From Haliotis asinina (Eukaryota; Mollusca; Gastropoda; Lepetellida; Haliotidae): a stretch of 64,000 nucleotides of DNA. The notes under the pieces were generated by a model that saw nothing but the letters and a program-made list of their open reading frames with translations, was not told the DNA's origin and did not search any database. Below, one piece after another: positions 24,068 to 37,300 of the stretch. Numbering within the stretch: the stretch's first letter is position 1; the number at the start of each line of letters is the position of its first letter. The DNA is taken from contig NC_090290.1 of the NCBI RefSeq assembly GCF_037392515.1, positions 36,357,253 through 36,421,252 of the forward strand, written 5' to 3'. The translations under genes and the position numbers were made by a program.

Positions 24068-24689
24068 GCTCCCCCCTTTTTGCGTTAAATAAACAATCCT
24101 GTTGCTTCTCTCCACTCCTTCGGTGTTGAGCTGTCTTTTATCGTATTGGGTTTCCCTTCCGGGGTTGCCGTCCGCTCTCCCCTCCTTAGTGGAGGTGTCC
24201 GGTCAGCGGTTCATGTCCTACCCGCCCTCTAGGGCGGGAACGGATGCTACAGCAAGGTCGCTCCCCTCAGGGTTTCTTGGATCTTCTTTACGGGCGAGGT
24301 CTCGCGTCCATGCTCTCAGCCCTCCTCCTCTGTGCCCTACTGGGCAATGTTGGCTTTCTTACCTGATAAGTATGTAAGAAATATAACATTCTTTATTAAA
24401 TGTCATTTTTTATACTTACTCGGTAGAAAGCCGACAATTAAATGCCAACAGTCGGATGTTCCCGCCCAGCCTCCCCCATGAGGGTTTTATTTGCCTGCCT
24501 CGTTGGGTATGGGAATGACGGGTACAGGTCATCTCGTGACCTGGGTGACCTACCGCACGTATGTTGACCTCGCGTCTCTACTTTGTGTAGACTGTGTTAT
24601 GAGAGAAATTGAGTAATCGCCACTTAAGTGGGCAATGTTGGCTTTCTACCAGGTAAGTCTAAAAAATGACATTTAATAAAAAATGTTAT

Positions 24690-25445
24690 ATAGTGTTGAA
24701 TGAGCTGTGTAATGTGTGTTAGCTCTACATGCAGAACTGTAAATAGTACTTCCCTTTGTCTAAGGACATTTCTATTTGTCCATAATAATCAAAGCTGATC
24801 CTTATTATATGGTATGCTACGAATATAATGTTATACTATAATATGAGGTATATTAAATTATATGGTTACCCTTGTCAAAAGTTGATGAGAGTATTATGTA
24901 ATGAGAGCTGTCTGGTACATTGTTTATTCCACGTGTCGTATTTGGTTTTGTCATAATTACTGAACAAAAGCCTTCGTAATGCATTCACAAACAGTTGAAA
25001 TGTAATGTTTAATTTGTAAATGCAACTTTAACCAAACCCTTCGATTTACCTCATGTTGCTACATGTTGGAGTACCGAATAAAAATATTTACGCTTATATC
25101 CACTGTTGTGTTGAGGAATATAGTAGATAAAAGGCAGTGATACCGGGTATTATACGGATTTGAAGGAATCAATGCTGTACTTCGTATATAGATATTATCA
25201 CTTTATTTTACTATTTGCTGATGGTCCGAAACACAGCTACAATATTCAGTTCTCAACATTTAAATACATATTAATGTATATCAAGAAAGAGGGGTCGTAC
25301 CCGTCAACGGTACCTTCAAGGACTGTACATTAACAATCGTCAGATGCGGTGATACTCGCAGCTAAACTGTGTACAGTCAATCACCTGGTGGTAGAAAATA
25401 CTGATACTTGTGCCTGACGTGGACATGAGGTGTGTGTTTTCCCAG
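24690..25445. other. AT-rich DNA without recognised features
   Basis: No gene, repeat match or splice-flanked frame was seen. Confidence 0.5.
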
Positions 25446-25451
25446 TGAGAG

Positions 25452-25668
25452 AGACCCGTAAACATTCGGGTGAGAATTGGCCTTCAGCAACCCAGGCATG
25501 TTGTGAGAGGCGAATAACAGTATCGAATGGATATACTTGCTGATTCGTCATCGTATCTAAATAGCGCAGAATGCTCATGACGTTGATCACTGGATTATCT
25601 GATCTAGACACGACTGTATACAGACCGCCGTCATATTGGCGAAATAGTGCAGACAACAAACCAACGAA
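25452..25668 (+). mobile_element. Diverged SINE-A copy
   Basis: GACCCGTAAAC, TTGGCCTTCAGCAACCCAGG and TTGATCACTGGATTATCTGA follow the consensus order. The tail has decayed to CAGACCGCCGTCATATTGGC. Confidence 0.8.
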
Positions 25669-25690
25669 TCAACATGATAAGATATGTAAT

Positions 25691-26290
25691 ATACACTTCA
25701 GAAAATGTAGGGTATGACGTGTAATTTGCATTTGTACGATTTTCTTTTTCAAACGAAAAGCGCGGTTAGAGCGAAACATTATCAAGAATGTGACATAAGA
25801 TGATTGTCAAAGTAAATGGTCTACAGTGATTTATCGACCAGCTTGAAAACCGCTAAAATCAAGAAAGACACACACATATACGTGTACGGGGCAACTGCGA
25901 TGTGCACGTGGAAAGGGGTAGTGATAAAGAGAAATAGTGGCGTGTTATAAGACGTCTGTCTTTGAAAAGTCTGTTAACACTTATACGTCCAATCCAAATT
26001 GAATATTGTTCAATATCATGTTCCCGGACGTTTCTGAAGGGTATATCTAAACATTATTAATTTCGAGCCATCTGCACTGGACGGACAGTCCTGCTAAAAC
26101 GCGGATCTCGTTACCCCGTCTATCTCGGCATGATCGATCTATGATCGAGGCAAATTGTGCTGCCTGTGTGGCGTCATGCAAATGTAATGGCCCATATGCC
26201 ATTATCGTTAAGCTGCATGTACAGCATTTGTCCACGACGCACTCTAGGCACGAGATCTACTTGGTCCAAGGTTTCGCCTACATGTTTAAG
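25691..26290 (+). mobile_element. MITE copy 3 plus adjoining repeat
   Basis: TACACTTCAGAAAATGTAGG starts a diverged MITE ending at about 26,045 (TTTCTGAAGGGTATA). The following 26,050-26,290 is also shared with 34,395-34,650 (AACATTATT, CAGTCC, GATCGAGGCA, TACTTTGTCCAAGG-like blocks). The copies at 25.7 and 34.1 kb therefore descend from a larger duplicated or mobile unit. Confidence 0.6.
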
Positions 26291-26414
26291 AGCATATTTA
26301 TCATATCAATGACAAAGTCATTGGCGACATAAACACACCATTTAACCCTGGATAATTAATGATCCGTTAAAATCAAACCATCCAAATGATACAAACTGTA
26401 TATGGATACTTTTA

Positions 26415-26650
26415 TGTTATATACTCAGTAGCAAAAGTTTAAAAACTTCCAAATCTTCCAATTTCACGACTCCAGTCAGGCCAGGCACGAACTGGAATGG
26501 TGGAAAGTCGCCCACGGAATGGCAGATCTCGGAAAACGACGCCTGTGACGTCATCACGTCGCAACAGCTTTGCCAGTGCGCCTGCTCATCTTCAATGTCT
26601 TGGGGAACACCTGTGCAATCGCAGCTCGTCCGTCTCCGTCCTGCTTGGAT
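26415..26650 (+). pseudogene. Tc1-like element, 5' fragment
   Basis: Begins with ACTCAGTAGCAAAAGTTT, a terminal sequence typical of Tc1-like elements. Translation gives VESRPRNGRSRKTTPVTS, the linker after the first DNA-binding domain of Tc1 transposases. The frame then decays and the catalytic domain is absent. Confidence 0.6.
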
Positions 26651-26854
26651 CCGTGCTTCTTGTTTATGTATGTCCATTTCACTGACCCAACCCTCACTCT
26701 TTGAAGCGCCCTGTCTTGTGATCGAAAATGGTCAAAGTACAGTTTAAAACGATGTAGTGATTCTTACCCTCTTTTCTTTCTGTTTAGTGGACTATTTCGA
26801 TGGGTGCTGCTAAACTCTTCTTCCTGAGTAATATTATGTTTTACCGACAGAGCA

Positions 26855-27100
26855 GCAGAGAGGATGCGGGTGATCCTGGCAGTCAGGCTGGTTAGGCTCA
26901 TCATCAGCTCAGGGTGCTTGCTCCCTCTACGCCCAGCCAAGACATCAAATGGGACCTCTCCCAGGAAATGCTGCCTAATCGAACCCACCAAGAACTTTCC
27001 GGGGAATATGTAGACTCCAAACCTCTGCAGTTTTATGCTTTACTGAGAGTATCAAAAGGGCATGGAGTGTTGGGGATCCGTGCTGATGAGGTCCAGGATA
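26855..27100 (-). repeat. Dispersed coding-like repeat, copy 2
   Basis: Shares about 230 bp with 4,275-4,515. In reverse it reads LVGSIRQHFLGEVPFDVLAG and then ELMMSLTSLTARITRILSAA, an open stretch that looks protein-derived. The family was not recognised; it may be part of a LINE or another autonomous element. Confidence 0.55.
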
Positions 27101-27639
27101 GTAACTCTCCTCTTCATTGACCAGAAAGTTTAAATGATAATTTAAAGACAAACAAAAAGCAAAGGACTAAGATACCCCCTCCCAACCTTGGAATATTCGC
27201 CTCCCGACTGGAACAGGTTCCGAATTCTGCTCTCGTCCATGACACATATTCCAAGTTCATGGATCACATACCAATTACGTCATCACGCACTCACCTCACA
27301 AACTCCGAAATACATTCAAGGATTTCCTCTTTCTTTGTAGCGAATGTTTTAACTACTGATTTTAATCTTATCCCAGTTGGTGGAAGGTGCTCAGGTGTTA
27401 ATGGTGATATTTGTGTTTACCTTTTTGAGGAAACGAAATGATGGTCACCACTCTTGAAAAGGATTTTACACAGAAGCAATATCATGTTTCCCTAATTTGT
27501 CTGAACACCGTTGAAGCCACCACACCGCAACAGCCACATAACCTACACATTATGTCCGTGTGTAATCGTGAACACAGAATACATTACGCGGTGGGCGAGC
27601 TGACTAAGGTGCTAGGCTAGTAATTCAGCGAGCTTGGGG

Positions 27640-27890
27640 GTGCCGGGATAAGGTGTAAAAACCTTTTGGGTCAACTTTGTGTGCAGAGTCTTTCAGTGTT
27701 GTCACAACCCCTAGTGTGCAGTACACGACCCCGTGCACTTAAAAGAACCCACGAATCCGTTGGTAAATGACCAGATGGTGGCCACATGAACACGTGCATA
27801 CACCTAATTGCCACCTTACCATCTCTTGTTCTTTTATAGTGCCCTGAAGAAAGAATGTGAAGTTTCTTTTTTGACTTAGTATATAATAAT
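27640..27890 (+). mobile_element. Third SINE-like family, single copy
   Basis: A tRNA-like head (GTGGGCGAGCTGACTAAGGT...AGCGAGCTTGGGGGTGCCGG) precedes a conserved-looking body containing TTTCAGTGTTGTCACAACCC and ACGACCCCGTGCACTTAAAA. I recognise this body as widespread in invertebrate, especially mollusc, genomes. There is no second copy in the window. Confidence 0.5.
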
Positions 27891-27936
27891 ACAAAACCAA
27901 CCTACTGTTACAAGTCTCATCGTTTGGGATGGTTGT

Positions 27937-28164
27937 GAGTGAGTGAACTTAATTTTACGCCACACATAGCAATATGCCAGCTATTTATCTGTAAATAATC
28001 GAGTCTCCATCAGACCACTGATCAACAGCATGAACATCAATCTACGTAATTGGGATATGATGACATGTGCCAACCCACTCAACGAACCTGACCGCTCGAT
28101 CCCGTTAGTCGCTTCTTAAGACAAGCATTCGTTATTGAACACCAATACTAACCCGGACACTGTC
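27937..28164 (-). mobile_element. Diverged SINE-A copy
   Basis: AGTGAGTGAACTTAATTTTACGCC, CAACAGCATGAACATCAATC and GATCCCGTTAGTCGCTTCTT match in reverse. It lies just downstream of the SLC28 copy A stop codon. Confidence 0.85.
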
Positions 28165-28337
28165 GGTTTCTTTTTTCCGGAACATGAAAGAGTAGTGCAT
28201 TTCCTCAACGATGTAATACAGAATCTAAAATTAATGACAAAACGTTTTCAAAAGAGTAACCCTGTGACATTTTCTTTTACGGCCTTGATTACAGTGTATG
28301 ACAACTGATGGAAAACATGCCATCCCAAAGGAAAGTG

Positions 28338-31300
28338 TTAGAATTCTTTGTAGAACAAACCTGAAACATAATGCAAAAGATAAGTCACCTAGCGTATGGA
28401 ACCATTTTATGATGCTCGGATACACATAGTAAACGACAGCATAAACACGACAGCTATGGACAGGTGAACTATGCTATCCCCAAATAAGAAACAAACGCGA
28501 AGGAGATTTGTATTTTTTAAACATCTATTAAGTACCCACTGGTATCTGTTTCCTATTGGTAATCATTTTGAAGGAGTTTCAAGGTCAAATCACTACGCCA
28601 TGTCTTGACTCTGTGAGCATTGCTATTGAAAGAATACAGGCTGGAAATTACCAAATTTCTGTTGCCAGACGTCTGAATGTCAACCTGAGCAATATATCAC
28701 GGTTTGACGGCTGCAGTTCGTTGCAACCAAGCAAGTATAACAAATGCCCGACATTAACAATGTCCATTTCTGATTGATTCACTTGACCTTGCGAGGGAGA
28801 ATAGAGCATTAAGTTTACCGCACCCCATGGAAAAAGCATGTATCCAAGGCAGTCAGTGAAACGTGAAGCAGCAGGCAGTACCATGTTAATAAAATACATG
28901 ATTCAATTTCAGTTTGTTTTGAAGCTGTATTTACCTAAAAAGAGACATTATTAGACATTGTCTTATTTTAAACGTGCGTAAAAGTTGCACTAAAGTCTAT
29001 TTGTGGACGAGTTATACATGTTTGCAAATACATTTGCTCAACAGATTTCTACTCGATGCGTATCTTTTTGGGATAGTATATACAGTTTGGTATAATGATT
29101 TATTTTTTCAGAAATATGAAATATATATTGAATACAATAACGGTATGTACATACCCGCTATACATGCTGTGATGAAACATGCAATATTCCCTGCTATCAT
29201 TGCCCGGAAAATGATAGCAGAAAGATCTTTCTTCCGAGACGGAGCAAGCGCTGACAGTCCCCCCAAAGTAACACCTATCGAGCCAAAGTTTGAAAACCCG
29301 CACAATGCATACGTTGTTATAACCTCCGACCGTTCCTGGAACATGAGATGCAAACCAGAGCATAAGGCTTCATGAATGTAGATGTCACCCCGAAAATAAC
29401 ACACATCAAACCGACCGTCTTTTAGGGTGGGTTTCGTGTACTTTTGTTTAACCACAACATCGCGTTTCAACAGAATAATCCGGAATTATGAAAAGCAAAC
29501 ATCTTTAAATACACTAACCTAAATGACATTGAATAAAATGAAAAAAATGAATAATAGCCCACTGTTACATTGCACAGTCCAAAGTTATATTTCTACTTTT
29601 AAAGACATATGCTAGCTGGTGCCACGCTTTTGTTATAATCTAGTAATTTTACTCTGCTTCGTTGAGAGGGTTTTATATATTATATGTATGTGTTGTGAAT
29701 TTAGTTTTAGTCACGATATATTGCAGAAGTGACTTTAAATTTGAACTCACTCCCGCACTAACATGAAACATTGAAACAAACACTAACCTCCATGAATCCT
29801 CTCGTAAGAGTCATATTCCAATGAGTAAGAACAGCAGCTTGGCCATCCCAGTACCATTCGTCCTTGTAGCCGTAGGTCTCTGTGTAGTTCAGGAACGTCT
29901 GTCTGTTTTGTAACAGTTCCTGGAGAGATCTGTAGGCGATGAACTCGTTCGTGAAGGTCTTCACACCTACCAGCTCAGCCACGTGACGACAGTCAGCTGG
30001 CTTTGTACCCATGAACAAGGCAACTGGGTACATCACGTAGGAACAAATGAACTGGAATGATACACAATCATTTCAAATCACTCGTCAGGATATGGCTGAA
30101 ATATTGCTGATGTGACGTTAAATATCATCACTCAATCATTTCAAGCCACTTGAAAGAGAGAACAATACAAAATACAAAACAATATGTTACAGATATGGCG
30201 GTCATCTTTGTATAGGCACATGCATTTACCTTTCCTTTCGCGCCGCATCAAGATACGTTGACCATAGTTTGAATCAAAATTTCGTCAAAATTGTGAATGA
30301 TATTCACATTCGAAGGCTTCAATATTTCCTACATCAATATTATACAGTATGCAGACATTGTTGACCAAAGTGCTGTAAAATCGTAACAAGCATTCTCTTT
30401 GAAAGACTAAACAAGTGGTTGTTGATGTCGCACGTCACGCCACAGTGTGCTTTCCTGGTGTTCCACGTCGTGATATTGCTGGGATGGTGTTAACAGCTGC
30501 GTAAAAACACCCCAACTCCCAACTCCAAACCCCCAAACCCCAACCAGACACACTCAATGTACATAAAACGAAGTCAAACGAAATGGCCGCTGTTGCTCTT
30601 CGAAAAGCAACGACCCCTGTAACCACTCACACACATTTCCGAAAATACTTCCCATGGCAAGGTTACCGATGCTATTCTTTAGAAACGGTTAATATTCGGC
30701 ATGTCCTTAAAACAAAACCTTTCCTCTACATCAATTTGATGTATAGTTTTAGTTTTTGCCCTGAACTGTGACGGACATTGACAAGGGCGTCATCAGTCAT
30801 ACCTCAAAAGTGAAACCTTCAACGCCTATTCTGTCGCCAAACCAGATTAGAGTGGCATTGACGAAGGCGAGGAGGGCGAGAAAAGCGATGACGTTGACAA
30901 CGATGTTGGCGATGAGACGGATAGATGTTGAAGCTCCATCTGATGCCGCCTCGATCAGGTTGCTTGCGTTTCTGTGAAAGTAAACGCCTAATTAACGGAT
31001 GGTACGACATTTGTTCTAAATGAGTTCTAGAATGGTTGCATTTTGATCCATTAAAATGTTCACAAGCGCAACACATGTGTATTGGCCAGGTGAACATAGC
31101 ACGAAACTGTGACAGTAATTACACTTTAAATATACCATTTCAAAAGTAGAGGATATATCATTTAAAAAGCACAGGGTAAGCCAATGAAATAGTAGAGGGT
31201 ATATCATTTAAATAGTAGAGAATATACCATTTAAATAGTAGAGGATGTATCATTTAAATATTAGAGGATATACTATTTAAAAAGTAGAGGATATACCAGT

Positions 31301-34300
31301 TTGCGAGCATACCACTATTCAGTGCCAAAGCATATGAGAAAAATTATGGAATACATTGGCACATTATCTCTTATACTTTCCTCCTTGGCTTCCTCATTTG
31401 CAGTTTGTGAATCCAATATCCCTTACATTTAATGGTATGTATATCCATTGTGAGACGGTGGGTAACTGATATAGTTACATATTTGCTTTCCATTGCTGTG
31501 AAAATTGAGATATGTTACATGTTACATGTATATTGTTAGTGGCATAACTTGTCCACTACCAACATGCATTATCTAGTTCAAAGATGTTGGTCATTGGTGA
31601 CTGACTGTAACTCCCATATCGTAACATAGACTTAAGCTAGCCATAGCGCTAAGGTTGTTTTGTACGACAGCACTCAGGTCTGTTAGACTATTTCAAGTCA
31701 ACACTTTCCTCCCTTTGTTATTTTCTGAAGCAAGTGTTGACCACTAGAAGACTGCTAGTCCACACTAGTCTTCATTTTACTAATTTCTAAGTCAGTCCAC
31801 AAATGTACACCCACCCTGTTTTCATTTTACCAAAGTCGTCCGTTGATGCAGTTGTCACTTCAATCTCTGGACACATCAGTTTAGAAATGGCCAGAGCCGC
31901 TGGTGCCGACATCACAGACGCCGACAGTAAATGGCTGGCAGCAACCTGAAAAAGTGAGGGAGTTTAGTTTTACGCCGCACTCAAATATATTACAGCTACA
32001 CGGAGGTGGTCTATTAATAATTTGGACTAGATGATCCAGCATGACCATCGATCTGCACAATTGGGAACCGATGACATGTGTCTACCAAGTCAGCGAGCTT
32101 GACCACCCGATCCCGTTAATCGCCTCTTACGACATGTAAAGTCGCTTTTTGTGGCGTAAAGTGTATATTATCTGACAAGCTTAAAGTCACCATGTCTCGC
32201 TTATTTGACAATATTTTCGTCTGTGATATACAATTTGGGGCACATTCACTCACTGTTGATGCAATAGATTTATTATTCCTTACGACTTGCCTGAAATCGA
32301 TAACTGAAACTTCGAAGCGAATAGCTTCAGAACAGATAACACGTGCCACATGTGTAATGTATATGTACGCTGTGTACATATACAGGATTTAGGACATTTA
32401 TAGAGAGCGCTCCAAGGGACATAACTCTGCGAGGTTCGCTTGAAATAACGTTCCTTCGAACTTTATAATTTCATATTGCAATCTTAATTCGTAATTCTTT
32501 CAGGGTTAGATTATATGGTAGCGTCACTAGGAGTTAGTATTGCATTCGAGACCAACTCGTGTTATTCCGTGACAAGCGTGACAAGCGGAATAACGACTCG
32601 AGTCTCCTTGGAGGTTACAGAAACGGACGAGTAGTGATAAATGTTTGATGAAAGAAATGCAATATTGATTTTTGCGTGATAGTATGCCTTTACCAACTGT
32701 TTAAATCTAATGCGTAGAAGTTGTACATTCGGATCTGTTGGGCTGGAAGTTGATATGTATCAGAATTGTGCTACTGGTATGGGACCCTATTGTCTCTAAG
32801 GAGTATTGTGATTGAGTGAGACGGCTATGACTTTACGCTGCCTTAGGCAGTGTTCCAACAATATCAAGACGGGCGGACAAAAGGGAAATATGCTTCACAC
32901 ACTGTATCCATGTAGGTAAGCGAACCCGTCCGTCACTTGGATACCAATAATTTATCTTCAAAACAAAAACATTGTTATGGGCGTAATTTAATCGATGACC
33001 ACTTAATACTGCAACTTAGATTCTTCTGCTTCAAACGCATTATAATTATTTAGTTTGTATCGCACAAACTCCTATATGTGAGCTAAGAAATCAGCAAGAG
33101 ACTGACAACCGTATTGACTCGTTAATGGAAGGTGACCTTTCAGGGAAAGGGGAACCTCCTTTTCTTTCAAATGAGAAATGTTCCTACCCCAAACCCGGTG
33201 TAAGCTCCTAACAATTCCCCTGAAATGGTGGCGAATCCTCCCGTCATCACTGCATGGAGCTCGGAAATGGTCATGGTCGCTATGAAAGGCTCGATCATAA
33301 GTGGTGCTTCAACCTGAAAAACAAATGAGTGAGTTATTGAGAATGGTTTTACACCGCCCTTAATAGTATTCCATCAATATCACGGCCGGGAACACCAGAA
33401 CTAGGCTTCAAACATTGTAGCCATGTGAGAAATCACACCAGCGTCTTCGGCCTGATGAGCGTACACTTTAACTATTAGGTCACACCAAGGCCCCCTTTGT
33501 GAAAAAAAGATGCCTTAGCTGTTATTAGCATGCACACACCTTCTGGTGTAAATTCTCTATCCCATCCCATCCCATCCCATCCTCTCCTGTCCTATCCCAT
33601 CCTATCCAATCCAATGAAATCCAATCCAATCCTCTCTCCTCCCCTCTCCTCTCCTCTCCTCTCCCATCCCATCCCATCCCGTCCCATCCCATCCTATCCT
33701 ATCTTCCATGATGTAGAGATCCGTGGAGATTCGGATTCGAATTGATCTTCAATAACACATGCTTCTCGTAAGGGGAGACTAACGGGGTGGTCAGGCTCAC
33801 TGACTTTATTGACACTGGTCATCGTCTCCCCATTCCGTAGATAGACGTTCACGCTGTTGATCACTGGATTACCTGGTCCAGACTAAATTATTTACACACC
33901 GCCGCCTTATGATTGGAATATTGCGGAAAGCAGCGTCAAGTAAAACTCATTCCATTACGCAGATGACACAATTGGATAATATACTATGTGCTTGGTATCT
34001 TGGCTTCGGAGTTTCTAGGCCTTCAGCCGTGTCCCACAGCGAAACACATGTGACACAAAAAGGACTTTTTTGTAATATGTGTCTCGTAGCATATTGTAAT
34101 TTTACATCATTGACTGAAAATATTAGGAGATATATCTGAGTCTATCAACTTTGATATGATAATAATAAATGCGTTTGAGAGTGCATCATCACTTCCATAT
34201 GATCATAGTTCTTTGGTGATTGGTGTATGACGTGAATCTTGCATGTGTACGATTTTCATTTTCAAACCAAAAAATAACCTACACTGCAGAGAAATGCTGC

Positions 34301-37300
34301 TGCGTTCATAAGATGTCTGTCTTTAAAAAGTTCACGCTTGCTTCCTGTCCAAATTCAAAGTTCAGGTTCCTCTACCTTTTGAGGAGTATACATAAACATT
34401 ATTCATTTCGGTCCACTTGCATTGAACAGGCAGTCCAGAAGTCCAGATAAAACCAGGTTCGGCTTACTCGAGGCTATTTCTCGAAGCGATCGAGGCACGT
34501 AATGCTGCTTGTGTGATGTCATACAAACATAATTGTCTATATGGATGCCATTATCCTTAAGATACATCTGCAAACGTTTGTTCAGTTTCGAAAAACATCC
34601 AGTTTAGGCAATAGCTCGAAGATCATAGTCTACTTTGTCCAAGGGGTGCTACTCTGATCTATTAAACCAAGTTCAAGGTCGTACAGTAAACGGTGTTGTA
34701 AATGTTGTGATGATATTTCGACATACTACACTCTTCACACTCTTCATAGGTGAAACCCTAAAGCTGTATAATGTCACGATGCTCGACTACACTAACACAA
34801 AATTCATTTGGACAAATATTTGTTTCCAACATCTGCAACATATCACAGACAAATACAAAATCCTCAAGTACAATATGTCAGTGTTATAGGTTAAGGTGCA
34901 TGCATGATGTGTATGTGGGTGACAATTATAGTCTATATTGGAAGTAGAATGGAAAAACAGTAACATTCCGTTGACAAAAGGGACTTCGAATGGTTCCGTT
35001 CAAAGGAGCTGTAAATAAATCAGTAAATAAATAATAGTCAGTATATAAATAAGGTGTGTTTTCATTCAAACTATGACCGCTAATAATGATAAGAACGATA
35101 AAGCTGTTTAATTTCTCATAATTTGTAATCTTAGCCCTATGCACAGGCCCACACACCACCACTTCTCAGATAAGTAAAAGAAATCCTATATGACACCACG
35201 GAAGAAACTTACTACAAATATGCTTTAAATGTCTCAGGGAAGAGAAAGTATGCGCAATGCGCGGACTGTCTAGACAGACATTATAATCAGGCTGTTGAAA
35301 GGTACATGCTAGAAACAGATTTTTTCGACGTCATTGTGCACCGGAGAAATACTGATGAAATACATTAACAGAGAAGATCACAACAGCTAAGATGAAAGAA
35401 AGAGGAACACACTACCATGCCAACACAGATAGTGGCTGCAGCGTTGAGCGACTCCGCTGGCGTAGTTCCAAGGCAAAAGGACAGGAAGCGTCCAAAGACC
35501 TTCACAATAGCTTGCATGACGCCCAGGTAATACAGGATGGAGATGAAGGCACTGAAGAAGGTGACGACGGGCATAATCTGAAATTTACATTTCATGTTCT
35601 ATTAGTTTGTCCTTCAAATAATCAAATATCATCACTTTTATTACCTTATTTTACTGATGGTGGTCACATAATTGTTGCGTTTGTTTATATAAAGGCATAT
35701 GGACGATGGTGATAGATAATTCGAGAAATACAATGCAACAGGAATACGTGTTCATCGTTACTGAAATTTATGTAAAGGGGTTGTGGCAAGATGAAAAAGA
35801 TGTGAAGGATGTATTGTACTTACAGTGCGAATAGGCTGTACATTTGTCAATTTTATACAGGATGTGTGGGTAAGTTTTTTATCCAACAAACTGTGGATGC
35901 AAATATGAACATCTCTTTGTATGTACATAGTATTGTGTTGCATCGATAATCAGGTTTAATACATCAATTCGTTTTTCTAGATCTCCACAGATGATCGTGC
36001 ATCCATTTTAATCTTGTGTCTGTATCTTATTCAATTTTAGTTGCTGCCACAACGTTTTCGAAAGAAACAATTAATTCTTATTAACATTCTTCTGTTCAAT
36101 TTGATTCACTGCACTCAAAAGTGTTATTTGTATTCGAAGACAAAGAATGTTGTTTGATGTAAATTTGATATAGCGTGGACTCTACGTGTATATGTAGACC
36201 TAAAAAGCTTCTTGTAGGTTTAGATGGCTCTTTTGACTTCTTGTGACTGCTTCCGTCAGTGTCATTTACATGTAGAAGCTGGCATTATGACGAGGCATAC
36301 TTCCCTAAGGACAGACAACTTCTATGTTGCAATAGGTGAGACGTATAGGTGCAGATACTATCACCGTCATCACGAAAATAATGTTGGAAGTGGACTTGTA
36401 CAAATCGTTCGCGTATTCCAAAGGGACACAGAAAATCGTTTGTAGCAGTTTCAAAATACATACAGCAAATGCGAAGGAGTGAGCACTAGTGTTATCGAAA
36501 ACAAACTTAGATCCTGCATCAGTGTAGGCAAGGAACGTTGTCACTTGATCACCAAGCCATTTGAAGATGTTGAAACCCCAAGCCGTTCTCAGGATGGCGG
36601 CAGCAAAGAAAAACTGGACAGCCAGTCCCCAGAACACAGGATGCCAGTCAACCTGCAAAACATCGTTGAAAGAGTCAGAGAAATACCAATACCATCACTT
36701 ATCTGTATATTACTCTCTCAGTACATTTGGACTCGAGCTTGTAAGACATTCAGAATATATACCACCTGCTACCTACCCTTCCAGGGTTTCTGGAGAAGAT
36801 GAACGACAAGAGGATGAAGGCAGTGAGACCTGCGAGTGATATCAGGTTCTCGGGAGTTGGTATAGCCACCTCAACCACCAGGATTATGATGATGGCTATC
36901 ACGCACACCACATACAGCACCCTGAAACATTGTGGTGTACTGAAATAAATGGTATCACCAGCCACATTCTAGTCTGATTATAGAACCTAAGTTAAGTTGT
37001 GGCAATATACGGACTAGCCGCGCAGTCCTCACTGCATAATATTTCATGGAACCGACGATAGTCTTCATTGCTGAATATCTCTACATCCCTCACACACTGG
37101 TCTTTAGTATGCAATATTACTGTAATATTTTTACGGCAATATTATACCAGTGTAATACCGCTAGACGTATGACGTCACGAAGTTATATTGGATAGTAATA
37201 CACAGAGTACTAAACTCGCTTCCGTGAAGTGACGTTAAATATTAACTCTCTCACTCATTCGCTTCCGTGAAACAATTTTGTTATTAAACTCGAGAAAGAT

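Larger units (their letters stand above)
21180..24687 (+). mobile_element. DIRS-like tyrosine-recombinase retroelement (fossil)
   Basis: The ends are inverted repeats: about 21,185-21,310 matches the reverse complement of about 24,536-24,665 (GTTATGAGAGAAATTGAGTA block). At 24,351-24,440 a region joins sequence complementary to both outer ends back to back, the internal complementary region that marks DIRS elements. A proline-rich gag-like part lies at about 22.2-22.9 kb and a DIRS-type reverse transcriptase part at about 23.1-23.7 kb, with fingers and palm motifs such as WRLIHDLKEFNSSY and VLPFGISSAPWLFTRV. GC content is well above the surroundings. RNase H, methyltransferase and recombinase parts were not recognised. 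The copy is broken in several places and carries two SINE-A insertions. It is old enough to have decayed, but the ends still match well. Confidence 0.87.

Noticed and set aside
29100-29363. Alternative reverse frame over an SLC28 exon
   Set aside because: It is a shadow of the true frame, which matches the family and joins neighbours in phase.
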